Of a stretch of DNA of 64,000 nucleotides, positions 49,977-57,755 are shown piece after piece. Origin of the DNA: Chryseobacterium sp. KLBC 52 (GTDB lineage: Bacteria; Bacteroidota; Bacteroidia; Flavobacteriales; Weeksellaceae); assembly GCF_003347605.1 (NCBI RefSeq), contig NZ_QDFZ01000006.1, forward strand, positions 124,001 to 188,000. The letters run 5' to 3'. Each line of letters starts with the position of its first letter. The stretch's first letter is position 1. The notes under the pieces are model-generated. The model searched no databases, was not told the DNA's origin, and was given only the letters and a program-made list of their open reading frames with translations. Made by a program: the position numbers and the translations under genes.

Positions 49977-51019
49977 TATCCCAAAGTTCTGTTAATATCA
50001 AATCCTCCCCCGGAGAATCCATAATAATCGGAAGTTCCACACCAAGGACATTTGCTGTATCCTTCTCCTCTCAGGCAGTGAATTCCTCCACACGAGCAGG
50101 TAGCTAATGCAATGGGATTGGCACAGTGCGGGCATGAAGTTCCTCCGTCCAGTTCTTCGATATTGATTTTAAGGTGCGTTTTCTGATTGGAGGAAAGTCT
50201 GTAGTAGGCTTTTTCATCAATTTTATACGCTCCGTCCAATCTGTAATATCTTGTAGCCATTCCCGGTATACTGGATTCGGCAAATGTTTTTTTGAATTTC
50301 ATCAGATAAAGCTTTTCCGTTTCCTGACATTTTCCATTCAGTACGACAAAGTTATTATCAGGAAATCTCTGTTCCATTTCAGGATCTACTTTCTCAAGAA
50401 TCATGGAATCAATTTTAGACAAATTAATTCCTTCTTTTTTTGCTTCTGTGACACTCTGGCTGGTAGTTTTAATAGAATCCGTTACCCATTTGAAAAACTC
50501 TTTGTAAGAATTTTCATCAGAATTATTGAACAGTAAAACATTATCTGCCAGAGATCCGAGAAGTTTATAATTGGTATTTTCTCCAATAGACACAGCAATC
50601 GTATTGGATTTCCCGTTGTATTTGGTATTCCATCTTTCAATGGCTTTGGTGGCATCATCAGTGGGAACACCATCTGTAAAAAGGAAGACGATAGGTTTCC
50701 AGTCGCCTTTTCTTTCATACGTTGTTTTCACAATATCCCTGTCGATACAATCCATTACTTTGATTAATCCCTGGGACAGTGACGTTCCGCTTCCGATCGG
50801 GATTTTTGGCGGATAAAAACTGATAATATCCTGCATCGGAGTAATCACTTCCGCTTCTCCTGCAAAACCTATCACAGAAATGTAAACGGTTTCCAGTGAA
50901 TAAGGATCTTTTTTTAAATCCCTGATGATATTGGCGATACCTTCCTGTACCTGCTCAATAGGCTCTCCTACCATAGATTCGGAGATATCTACTAAAAAAT
51001 AAATAGGCAGTCTTCTCAT
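49976..51019 (-). CDS. TerY-like vWA protein with zinc ribbon
   Basis: A 347-residue protein: a von Willebrand factor A domain (about 1-215) with the MIDAS motif DISES (residues 11-15) and FTDGVPTDD, and a C-terminal cysteine cluster (CPHCANP, CSCGGIHC, CPWCG) that forms one or two zinc ribbons. The frame is open upstream to 51136, but that would overlap the preceding gene by 100 bases; MRRLPIYFLVD at 51019 mirrors the start of its neighbour. Adaptor of the Ter phosphorylation triad. Confidence 0.88.
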   Translation of the reverse strand: MRRLPIYFLVDISESMVGEPIEQVQEGIANIIRDLKKDPYSLETVYISVIGFAGEAEVITPMQDIISFYPPKIPIGSGTSLSQGLIKVMDCIDRDIVKTTYERKGDWKPIVFLFTDGVPTDDATKAIERWNTKYNGKSNTIAVSIGENTNYKLLGSLADNVLLFNNSDENSYKEFFKWVTDSIKTTSQSVTEAKKEGINLSKIDSMILEKVDPEMEQRFPDNNFVVLNGKCQETEKLYLMKFKKTFAESSIPGMATRYYRLDGAYKIDEKAYYRLSSNQKTHLKINIEELDGGTSCPHCANPIALATCSCGGIHCLRGEGYSKCPWCGTSDYYGFSGGGFDINRTLG

Positions 51020-51036
51020 GGTATAAAGACAATTTT

Positions 51037-51675
51037 TTAAATAATAATATTTAGCTCCGATGGTGGCGGAGGTAATGTGATATTTTCTCCTGTATTCTGA
51101 GATTGTCCTCCTTGTGTAATGGAGGAGCTCACCCATTTGAAAAAGGAAGAAAGGGTAATGGCATCTGTAGTATCCAGTTTTACCACATGATCGGTCAGTT
51201 CTTTCAAAAACTGCTCATCTGCTTTCGATCCTGCTGCACATCCTACGATAGCCCCAAATTCCAGTCCTCTGATCACAGGGATCATCTGCCTGTACTTCTG
51301 AATATCCGAAGGTTTTCCATCAGTAAATATAAACAGTAACGGCTGCCAGTCTCCTTTTGCATCGGCCGATTCTTTTACAATTTCCCTCTGAACCAGTTCC
51401 GAAACCATTTCCAACGCAGCTCCTGTATGCGTAGGGCCACTGTCCGGACAAGTAATCTCCATGGGATAAAAGCTTGCAAGATCTCTTAAGGGTATAATAT
51501 TCTTAACTTCTCTATCAAAGGTAATAACACTTAAATGCAAGCTGTCCATCGCCTGCGGATCCGCACGAAGCATACTGATAAGGCCATTGAAACCATTGTT
51601 CAGAGCCTGAATAGGTTCTCCGTTCATAGACCCCGAAGTATCTAATAAAAAATAAGCTAATAATCTCCTGCTCAT
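51037..51675 (-). CDS. TerY-like vWA protein
   Basis: A 212-residue single-domain vWA protein with MIDAS motif DTSGS (residues 12-16), THTGAAL and FTDGKPSD, ending in the tail LPPPPSELNIII. It resembles classic TerY of tellurite-resistance clusters. The ATG at 51675 is used; a TTG at 51684 would add three residues. It precedes the zinc-ribbon TerY by 17 bases, so the module has two adaptors. Confidence 0.9.
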   Translation of the reverse strand: MSRRLLAYFLLDTSGSMNGEPIQALNNGFNGLISMLRADPQAMDSLHLSVITFDREVKNIIPLRDLASFYPMEITCPDSGPTHTGAALEMVSELVQREIVKESADAKGDWQPLLFIFTDGKPSDIQKYRQMIPVIRGLEFGAIVGCAAGSKADEQFLKELTDHVVKLDTTDAITLSSFFKWVSSSITQGGQSQNTGENITLPPPPSELNIII

Positions 51676-51696
51676 TATAGACAAGTATTAATTCTG

Positions 51697-51734
51697 AAGC
51701 CGGCGGAGGGAGTCGGAGACTTCCAAGCCGGCTT
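51697..51734. repeat. AAGCCGGC hairpin element inside the ter operon
   Basis: AAGCCGGC (51697-51704) and GCCGGCTT (51727-51734) form an 8-bp stem enclosing GGAGGGAGTCGGAGACTTCC. It lies between the second terD and terY genes and resembles 26350-26385. Confidence 0.7.
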
Positions 51735-51761
51735 ATATTTGAGTTGAAAAAAATTTAAATT

Positions 51762-52439
51762 TTAGTTGGAATAAGCGTACTGCTGTCTCAGAATATCGAT
51801 AAAGTTATCTGTATTATGCGGCTCACCTACAGCACGGAATTTCCAGTCGCCATTGTGACGGTATGCTTCTGCAAAAACCATTGCACATTTACCATTCATA
51901 CTTGAATCACCGGAAAGGCTGTATTTTGTAATTTCTTTTCCTGAAGCATCTACCGCACGGATAAATGCATTTTCGATCATTCCGAAGTGCTGATTATTGG
52001 TTCTTCCCTGATAAATGGTAACAATGAACACAATCTTCTGGTAGCTCTGATCCAGCTGATCCAGTCTTACAATGATCTGTTCATCATCTCCATCTCCTGC
52101 TCCGGTTCTGTTGTCTCCGGTAAGCCATACATTTCCGCTTGGATGCTGCATGGAGTTGAAGAAAACCACATCTCCCTGGTAAAGTCCCATCTGTCTTCCG
52201 TCATTGGTCTGTACCGTTCTTCCCAGATTGGCTACTTTTCCGTTGCCATCTAAAAGAAATGCGACAGCGTCAAGATCATATTCTGCTTCCTTGCTGAACA
52301 GTTTCCCAAAGAATCCACTGCTTTGTTTTCTTACATCCCATCCTAAACCGATGGTTACTTTTGAAAGATCATAAACGCTTTCTCCACGGTCATTCTTTCT
52401 TAAATCTATCGTTTGTCCTTTCTGTAAATTAATTGCCAT
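51762..52439 (-). CDS. TerD-family protein
   Basis: A 225-residue TerD-domain protein. It starts MAINLQKGQTI, has VTIGLGWDV and EYDLDAVAFLLD, and the acidic Ca2+-binding region GDNRTGAGDGDDEQIIVRLD, quoted in part as GAGDGDDEQI. TerD proteins are Ca2+-binding and confer tellurite, phage or chemical-stress tolerance in known clusters. It has an extra 20-residue insertion (GFFGKLFSKEA) relative to its neighbour. Second gene of the operon. Confidence 0.92.
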   Translation of the reverse strand: MAINLQKGQTIDLRKNDRGESVYDLSKVTIGLGWDVRKQSSGFFGKLFSKEAEYDLDAVAFLLDGNGKVANLGRTVQTNDGRQMGLYQGDVVFFNSMQHPSGNVWLTGDNRTGAGDGDDEQIIVRLDQLDQSYQKIVFIVTIYQGRTNNQHFGMIENAFIRAVDASGKEITKYSLSGDSSMNGKCAMVFAEAYRHNGDWKFRAVGEPHNTDNFIDILRQQYAYSN

Positions 52440-52469
52440 AGTTATAGTTTTTTTGTGTATTTGATGATT

Positions 52470-53045
52470 TTATTTGATGATTTGTCCTTTGTAGTATTTT
52501 TCAAGGAAGAAGCCTAAATCTGCTCTGTATCCTATTCCTGAAGCTTCAAATTTCCAGCTTCCGTTTCTTTTGTACAGTCTTCCGAACTCCACTCCTGTTT
52601 CAATAGAGAAATCTTCATCCAGTTCATATTTTGCAATTTCCTGGTTGGAATGATTATCCACAACCCTGATATAAGAGTTTCTTACCTGTCCGAAATTCTG
52701 TCTTCTTCTTTCAAAGTCTTCAATGGTGACCACGAAAAGAATCTCTTCTACTCTTGAGTCTACTTTATCAAGATCTATAATAATAGCTTCATCATCGTCA
52801 CCATCACTGTTTTTACCACTCGGGTCATCTCCTGTATGGGTAAGCGCTCCATCCGGAGAATTCAGGTTATTGTAAAAAACGAAGTATTCTTCGCTTACCA
52901 ATTTTCTGTCAGAATCAATCATGATTGCAGAAGCATCCAGGTCAAAATCATAGCCGGTTCCTTCATTCGGATCCCAGCCTAATCCAATCGTCATTTTCGT
53001 TAATCCTATCTCGATCTTTTGTCCTTTCTGTAGATTAATTGCCAT
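52470..53045 (-). CDS. TerD-family protein
   Basis: A 191-residue TerD-domain protein with the standard GLGWDPN, FDLDASAIMID and GDDPSGKNSDGDDDEAIIIDL (in part, SDGDDDEAIIIDL) calcium-binding blocks. It begins with the same MAINLQKGQ as the next gene, indicating tandem duplication. First gene of the ter operon, preceded by a TAAATTTG box at 53104-53111. Confidence 0.92.
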   Translation of the reverse strand: MAINLQKGQKIEIGLTKMTIGLGWDPNEGTGYDFDLDASAIMIDSDRKLVSEEYFVFYNNLNSPDGALTHTGDDPSGKNSDGDDDEAIIIDLDKVDSRVEEILFVVTIEDFERRRQNFGQVRNSYIRVVDNHSNQEIAKYELDEDFSIETGVEFGRLYKRNGSWKFEASGIGYRADLGFFLEKYYKGQIIK

Positions 53046-53103
53046 AGTGTTTTATATTATGAATTATTTTTCGCATTAAGATAGAAGTGATTTACGAATT
53101 GAC

Positions 53104-53111
53104 CAAATTTA
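53104..53111 (-). promoter_or_regulatory. -7 box TAAATTTG of the ter operon
   Basis: TAAATTTG on the minus strand, 58 bases before the first terD ATG. CAAAT-TT-ATTTG forms a small inverted repeat over it. Confidence 0.55.
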
Positions 53112-53174
53112 TTTGATAAAAAAATGCCCTATACCGCTTAATTAAAACTATTTAAGTCAAAAAAGGTCATAAAA

Positions 53175-53200
53175 AAGGTCCAATTAAAAAATTGAACCTT
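53175..53200 (-). terminator. terminator of the panD/flippase operon
   Basis: AAGGTTCAATT and AATTGGACCTT (minus strand, one G-U) with an A/T loop, then TTTTTT. It lies 24 bases after the gene ending at 53224. Confidence 0.75.
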
Positions 53201-53223
53201 GCATAGTATAAGTATATGTTGAA

Positions 53224-54252
53224 TTAATTTTCAAATTCTTTATCCGAAACAGCACTGTTTCTTGCTTTTGCGAGCATAGGAATGGAAATTAATCCCATCA
53301 CCAGCATAATGACAATCTGCAGCGGTAAAGAAATAAAGGAATAGGTAAGCCCCATTTCACCTCCGAAATCTGCACTTTTTCCTACTGAAATGAATAGCGC
53401 CATAAAACCATACTTCATGGCAAGGTTATACGCACCGATTCCTCCACTGGCAGGAATAATCATTCCTAAAGTTCCTACTACAATAATGAAGAAACCATCT
53501 GCAAAGGTAAATGCTGAAGTTTCAGGAAGTGCAAAGCACACAAGATAGGCAGCTAAATAATAGCAAATCCAGATTCCTAACGTATAAAGGATGAATTTTC
53601 CTTTTTCTTTTAATTTAAAAATGGAAGTGATCCCTTGAAAAATACCATCAATAAAGTTGACTACTTTCCCTAAAAACGGAACTTCTGCCAGTTTCTTTCT
53701 AAATACAAAAAATAAGACTGTTCCTATTATCAGAATGGAAAGGATCAATATTATTTTAGTAGGGTTGATATTGACTCCAGAATTTTTATAGAATGACAGA
53801 ATTGCATCATATTTAAACAATAATGTCAGCCCTAAAAATCCCATCATACAAATAAGATCCACCACCCTTTCTAAAATGATTGTCCCGAAGGATTTGTCCA
53901 CCGGTACTTTTTCTACACCATATAAAGCTGTCGCTCTCGCTACTTCTCCACTTCTCGGGATGGTAAGATTCATCAGATATCCGAATGATATGGACCAAAG
54001 TGCATTGGAATTTGAAATTCTGTGTTCCATTGGTTCCAGCATCAGATTCCATCGGATCGCCCTGAACCAGTAAGCCAGAAGACCAAATACAGAAGCAAAC
54101 AATACCCAGATATAATTCGCTTTTGCCAGTGACTTCTGAATGACTTTAAAATCTAACCCCCTTAAAGCAAGCCATAAAAAAAAGCCTGCAAAAGCAAGCG
54201 ATATTACTATTGTAAGTATTGATTTTACGGGACTTTTTGATGTTTTCTCCAT
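53224..54252 (-). CDS. lysylphosphatidylglycerol-synthase-TM-like (YbhN) membrane protein
   Basis: A 342-residue protein with about eight membrane helices (for example 10-30, 40-60, 77-97, 126-146, 163-183). Motifs are those of the UPF0104/YbhN family of flippase-like proteins: RAIRWNLMLEP, LTIPRSGEVARATALY and IIPASGGIGAYNLAMKYGF. Related domains move lipids across the membrane. It follows panD by 3 bases, an operon of unclear logic. Substrate unknown. Confidence 0.85.
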   Translation of the reverse strand: MEKTSKSPVKSILTIVISLAFAGFFLWLALRGLDFKVIQKSLAKANYIWVLFASVFGLLAYWFRAIRWNLMLEPMEHRISNSNALWSISFGYLMNLTIPRSGEVARATALYGVEKVPVDKSFGTIILERVVDLICMMGFLGLTLLFKYDAILSFYKNSGVNINPTKIILILSILIIGTVLFFVFRKKLAEVPFLGKVVNFIDGIFQGITSIFKLKEKGKFILYTLGIWICYYLAAYLVCFALPETSAFTFADGFFIIVVGTLGMIIPASGGIGAYNLAMKYGFMALFISVGKSADFGGEMGLTYSFISLPLQIVIMLVMGLISIPMLAKARNSAVSDKEFEN

Positions 54253-54255
54253 GTA

Positions 54256-54606
54256 CTACGTAAGAAGGTTTGTTTTTTCATCCGGGAAAACGATCTTCGG
54301 CTGGAAGTCTTTTGCTTCCTCCGGAGTCATCTGAGCATAAGCAATGATAATGATGATATCATCTTTCTGTACTTTTCTTGCTGCAGGACCATTCAGACAT
54401 ACTTCCCCTGATTTTCTTTTCCCTTTGATCACGTAGGTATCAAAACGTTCTCCGTTGTTCACATTCACGATATAGACCCTTTCTCCCACTACCAGACCGG
54501 CAGCTTCTATAAGATCTTCATCGATCGTTATACTCCCTATATAATTAAGGTCAGAGGCAGTTACTCTCACCCTATGAATCTTAGACTTGAAAACTTCTAT
54601 TAACAT
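54256..54606 (-). CDS. panD: aspartate 1-decarboxylase proenzyme
   Basis: A 116-residue pyruvoyl enzyme that makes beta-alanine for pantothenate and CoA. The self-cleavage site is visible as YIGSITID, with Gly24-Ser25; Lys9 and Tyr-58-type residues precede and follow. [23 protein letters not shown] is the central conserved region. A TAAATTTG box ends four bases before the ATG (54611-54618), which suggests leaderless mRNA. Confidence 0.95.
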
Positions 54607-54610
54607 GCTG

Positions 54611-54618
54611 CAAATTTA
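54611..54618 (-). promoter_or_regulatory. -7 box TAAATTTG four bases before the panD ATG
   Basis: TAAATTTG on the minus strand, then CAGC and ATG at 54606. Confidence 0.6.
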
Positions 54619-54941
54619 TTAATAAAAATTAATAAAACAGTTCTTTATTAACATTTTAAAACTCCCACAAACACAGGGGTTTAATTTCACAAAACATAAG
54701 AAATTTAAAAATTACTTAGAGATTTAACAATCATATGGTCAAAAAAATTAATTGTTTGTACACAATTTAGGATTTAATAAATACGAAAAATAATATTAAC
54801 TTTTTGCTAAAGTCAATACACATAAGCATTTGGCATGATTTTAGTAACCTGTAACGTAGATTTTCTGTGAAAAGTGGAATTATCATATTTTAACTGATTT
54901 CAGTGAAAAGTAAAAAATTTTTACAAGTTTTAATAAAAAAA
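54619..54941. other. AT-rich divergent spacer between panD and the HU gene
   Basis: About 320 bases without an ORF of coding character. It carries the upstream halves of the panD and HU promoters; I see no conserved operator or RNA element. Confidence 0.5.
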
Positions 54942-54971
54942 TTGCACAATTAGAAAATAGTACTATATTTG
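54942..54971 (+). promoter_or_regulatory. promoter of the HU gene
   Basis: TTG (54942-54944), exactly 19 bases, TATATTTG (54964-54971), 34 bases before the ATG at 55006. The best consensus promoter in the window. Confidence 0.8.
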
Positions 54972-55005
54972 CTATAATTACGAACTAACTTTAATATTAA
55001 AAATT

Positions 55006-55296
55006 ATGAACAAGTCTGAATTAATCGACGCAATCGCAAAAGATGCAGGTATCACTAAAGTTGCAGCAAAAGCTGCTTTAGAATCTTTCATTGGTAACGT
55101 TACAACTACTTTAAAGAAAAAAGATGGAAAAGTTTCTTTAGTAGGTTTCGGTACTTTCTCAGTAGCTGAGAGAGCGGCTAGACAAGGTATTAACCCTGCA
55201 ACTAAAAAACCAATCAAAATTGCTGCTAAAAAAGTTGCTAAATTCAAAGCTGGAGCTGATTTATCAAATGCAGTTTCAGGTGCTAAGAAAAAATAA
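55006..55296 (+). CDS. HU-family DNA-binding protein
   Basis: A 96-residue HU-type histone-like protein. It begins MNKSELIDAIAKDAGIT, contains GFGTFSVAERAARQGINPAT (residues about 47-66, the beta-arm) and ends KIAAKKVAKFKAGADL. It binds and bends DNA as a dimer. Strong promoter and terminator suggest high expression. Confidence 0.96.
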   Translation: MNKSELIDAIAKDAGITKVAAKAALESFIGNVTTTLKKKDGKVSLVGFGTFSVAERAARQGINPATKKPIKIAAKKVAKFKAGADLSNAVSGAKKK

Positions 55297-55317
55297 TCAT
55301 TCAGATTACAAAAATTC

Positions 55318-55342
55318 AGGGCTGTTTCTTAGAAACCGCCCT
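55318..55342 (+). terminator. terminator of the HU gene
   Basis: AGGGCTGTTTC pairs with GAAACCGCCCT (one mismatch), followed by TTTTTT. Confidence 0.8.
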
Positions 55343-55407
55343 TTTTTTATTTTAAAGATGATAGAGAATTAAACCATTAAGAAGTTTTAAGCAGGTAAGA
55401 ATTATTA

Positions 55408-55463
55408 AGTTTTGGCTGAAGCCTCCATCATAAAATAAGCGGGTTAAAACCCGCCTCTATTGA
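55408..55463 (+). repeat. GGCTGAAGCC / GCGGGTT-AA-AACCCGC repeat, copy A
   Basis: AGTTTTGGCTGAAGCC, then the palindrome GCGGGTTAAAACCCGC (55439-55454) and CTCTATTGAT. Confidence 0.75.
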
Positions 55464-55511
55464 TAAATCCAGCCATAAAAAGAATCTATTACATTTGAAA
55501 AAAGACATTAT

Positions 55512-55578
55512 TCAATAGGAACGGGCTTTAGCCCGTTTAAAAATAAATATCAATTCCCACGGCTTCAGCCAAAACTTA
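55512..55578 (-). repeat. same repeat, copy B, inverted
   Basis: TCAATAGGAACGGGCTTTAG followed by CCCGT, then GGCTTCAGCCAAAACTTA: the reverse complement of copies A and C. Confidence 0.75.
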
Positions 55579-55628
55579 AAAGTTAATACAATACAGCATA
55601 TGTTGTCATTATTCTGCTTAAACTGAAT

Positions 55629-55697
55629 AAGTTTTGGCTGAAGCCTCTATCATTATGCATCATAAAAATAAGCGGGCTAAAGCCCGCTTCTATTGAT
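55629..55697 (+). repeat. same repeat, copy C
   Basis: AAGTTTTGGCTGAAGCC, then GCGGGCTAAAGCCCGC (55672-55687) and TTCTATTGAT. Confidence 0.75.
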
Positions 55698-55768
55698 ATT
55701 ACAAATTTATATTTTCAAGTGGTTTGTCTCATAGTAAAAACCGCCACTTCTAACTCCTCATTATCCCA

Positions 55769-56410
55769 TTACGGAGCCAGTCTTGAAATTTTCCAGTCAA
55801 GATCTTCTAACTGATAAATAATCCTGTCATGAAGACGGTTGGGTCTTCCCTGCCAGAATTCAATTTCATAAGGTTTTGCCAGGTATCCGCCCCAATTGGC
55901 AGGTCTTGGGACTTCCGTATTTTCATACTTCTTTTCCAGTTCTTTCAATTTTTCTTCCAAAAACTCTTTGTTGGGGATCACCTGGCTTTGCGGAGAAACT
56001 ACGGCACCCAGCTGGCTACCTTTCGGTCTTGAATGAAAATAGCCGTCACTAAGGTTTTCTGCTACCTTTTCAAGATCTGCTTTGATAATGATCTGCCTTT
56101 CAAGATTAGGCCAGAAAAAATGCAGACAGGCTTTATGATTGCTTTCTATTGCTTTTCCTTTTCTGCTGTTATAATTGGTATAAAAAATAAATCCTTCATG
56201 GGTATATGCTTTAAGAAGCACCATTCTTGTTCTTGGACACCCATCTTCTTCTACTGTAGAAACCGCCATAGCATTAGCTTCTGAGATCATCGGGCTTTCA
56301 CTTGCCTCCAGAAACCAGTCTCTAAACTGCTCAATTGGATTTTGTTTTATCTCACTTTCAATAAGTTGGGATTTCTCGTACACTTTTCTTTTGTCGTGCA
56401 GGTTTTCCAT
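55769..56410 (-). CDS. pdxH: pyridoxamine 5'-phosphate oxidase
   Basis: A 213-residue FMN enzyme that makes pyridoxal 5'-phosphate. Family segments are clear: MAVSTVEEDGCPRTRMVLLKAY (in part, TRMVLLKAY), FYTNYNSRKGKAI for FMN, and WGGYLAKPYEIEFWQGRPNRLHDRI (in part, FWQGRPNRLHDR) near the C-terminus with the substrate-binding Arg and His. Divergent from yqgE. Intact and of normal length. Confidence 0.96.
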   Translation of the reverse strand: MENLHDKRKVYEKSQLIESEIKQNPIEQFRDWFLEASESPMISEANAMAVSTVEEDGCPRTRMVLLKAYTHEGFIFYTNYNSRKGKAIESNHKACLHFFWPNLERQIIIKADLEKVAENLSDGYFHSRPKGSQLGAVVSPQSQVIPNKEFLEEKLKELEKKYENTEVPRPANWGGYLAKPYEIEFWQGRPNRLHDRIIYQLEDLDWKISRLAP

Positions 56411-56423
56411 AAATATTTTTTAT

Positions 56424-56431
56424 TAAATTTG
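56424..56431 (+). promoter_or_regulatory. -7 box TAAATTTG three bases before the yqgE start
   Basis: TAAATTTG, then AGT and the ATG at 56435. Suggests leaderless mRNA. Confidence 0.5.
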
Positions 56432-56434
56432 AGT

Positions 56435-56983
56435 ATGAATCACTCATACAAAGGTAAAATATTAATCTCGACACCTGACATTTCCGGCGATATTTTTTCC
56501 AGATCGGTAGTATTGGTTATTGAACATAATGAAAGTGGTGCATTTGGTTTGATATTGAATAAAAAGAACAGCCAGATGAGTAGCAAATTCAAAGATTTTT
56601 TTGACTTTAAAATTGAGGTATATGATGGAGGGCCTGTAGAAAACGACAAGGTATTTTTCATTGTAAAGGGCAAAAGAGTTACAGAGATCTATACAGACAT
56701 CACTGATGAATACTATCTTACAGAAGACATAGAACGTATTATTAATGCAGTTTTAAGCAGTGAACTGGACATTAACCATATCAAAATATTTTCAGGATAT
56801 TCCGGATGGTCTTCCAATCAGCTGGATACCGAGGTTCAGAGAAAAATGTGGACGGTAGTGGATGTTTATAATCTTGACTATACGCTTCCCAATGATCAGA
56901 CCCTTTGGAAGTCTATCATGCAGAATCTTGGTGGAGAATTTCTTCTCTGGGCCAATTCTCCTGAAGATATTTCACTGAACTAA
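56435..56983 (+). CDS. YqgE/AlgH-family protein
   Basis: A 182-residue protein of the YqgE/AlgH family, of unknown biochemical role. Starts MNHSYKGKILISTPDISGD; the family core is VVLVIEHNESGAFGLILNK and DVYDGG-like GPVENDKVFFI. The frame is open to 56342, but that region is the divergent pdxH start; the ATG at 56435 gives the usual N-terminus. Confidence 0.93.
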   Translation: MNHSYKGKILISTPDISGDIFSRSVVLVIEHNESGAFGLILNKKNSQMSSKFKDFFDFKIEVYDGGPVENDKVFFIVKGKRVTEIYTDITDEYYLTEDIERIINAVLSSELDINHIKIFSGYSGWSSNQLDTEVQRKMWTVVDVYNLDYTLPNDQTLWKSIMQNLGGEFLLWANSPEDISLN

Positions 56984-57086
56984 AAGTATATTTCTCGTAT
57001 CATCCTGATAATTAACAAACTTTAAGATTCTCTTAACCAATTTTAAAGAAAGTTTTTCCGTTCTTTGGAAAACTAAAATCACTGAT

Positions 57087-57668
57087 ATGAAAGGTATTAC
57101 ATTACTTGCTTTATCAATATTTTCTACAGCTTTTTTATCATTTACTCCTGTCAACAAAAAATATATTGTCATCGATGCCGGACATGGCGGAAATGATTTT
57201 GGGGCCACTTATGGTGAAATTCTGGAAAAAAATATTGCATTGAGTATTGCTAAGGAAATCCGGAAGATCAATGAAAGCCAGGACAAATATGAAGTTATTT
57301 TAACGAGGGACTCCGACAGCTATCCAACTCTTGCCGAAAGAACAGAGCAGATTAATAAGCTGAGTCCTGAAATGGTGATTTCCCTTCACGTGAACAGTTC
57401 ACCTGAAAAAGAAAGATCTGATAACGGATTTGAAGTATACGTTCAGAATTCTGATGTTTCAAAGGAACTGGCCGGAAAAATTTATAAGAAATTCCATGCC
57501 CGTAAAATATCAGAGAGCAATCTTCACATGCTAAGAGAAACTAAAGCTCCTGCTGTATTGGTAGAACTTGGCTTCATTAATAATTCTGACAACAGGAATT
57601 ATATTACCAGTGAAAAGGGACAGAAAGAAATCGCACAGAAATTTGTTGAGATTATCAACGAATACTAA
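57087..57668 (+). CDS. N-acetylmuramoyl-L-alanine amidase
   Basis: A 193-residue periplasmic amidase_3-family zinc enzyme that splits the stem peptide from peptidoglycan. Signal peptide (residues 1-19). Zinc ligands are visible in IDAGHGGNDFG (His), the Glu in GEILEKNIAL, and SLHVNSSP (His); the catalytic Glu is in VLVELGFINN. It has no LysM or SPOR domain, so targeting is not obvious. Confidence 0.92.
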   Translation: MKGITLLALSIFSTAFLSFTPVNKKYIVIDAGHGGNDFGATYGEILEKNIALSIAKEIRKINESQDKYEVILTRDSDSYPTLAERTEQINKLSPEMVISLHVNSSPEKERSDNGFEVYVQNSDVSKELAGKIYKKFHARKISESNLHMLRETKAPAVLVELGFINNSDNRNYITSEKGQKEIAQKFVEIINEY

Positions 57669-57703
57669 ATATAAAAAAAACAATTTCTGATTTACTCAGA
57701 ATA

Positions 57704-57747
57704 AAACCCGGTAAAGGACTTCTGGAACTTTGTTGTTTACCGGGTTT
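57704..57747. terminator. bidirectional terminator between amidase and class IV aminotransferase genes
   Basis: AAACCCGGTAAA (57704-57715) pairs with TTTACCGGGTTT (57736-57747), 12 bp, between convergent genes. Confidence 0.75.
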
Positions 57748-57755
57748 GTCAATTT

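Noticed and set aside
49976..51136. Longer start for the zinc-ribbon TerY (51136)
   Set aside because: It would overlap the upstream vWA gene by 100 bases and add 39 residues without family similarity.
47183..53045. Defence island or prophage remnant
   Set aside because: No integrase, recombinase, att-like repeats or phage genes flank the ter module; it sits among ordinary genes.
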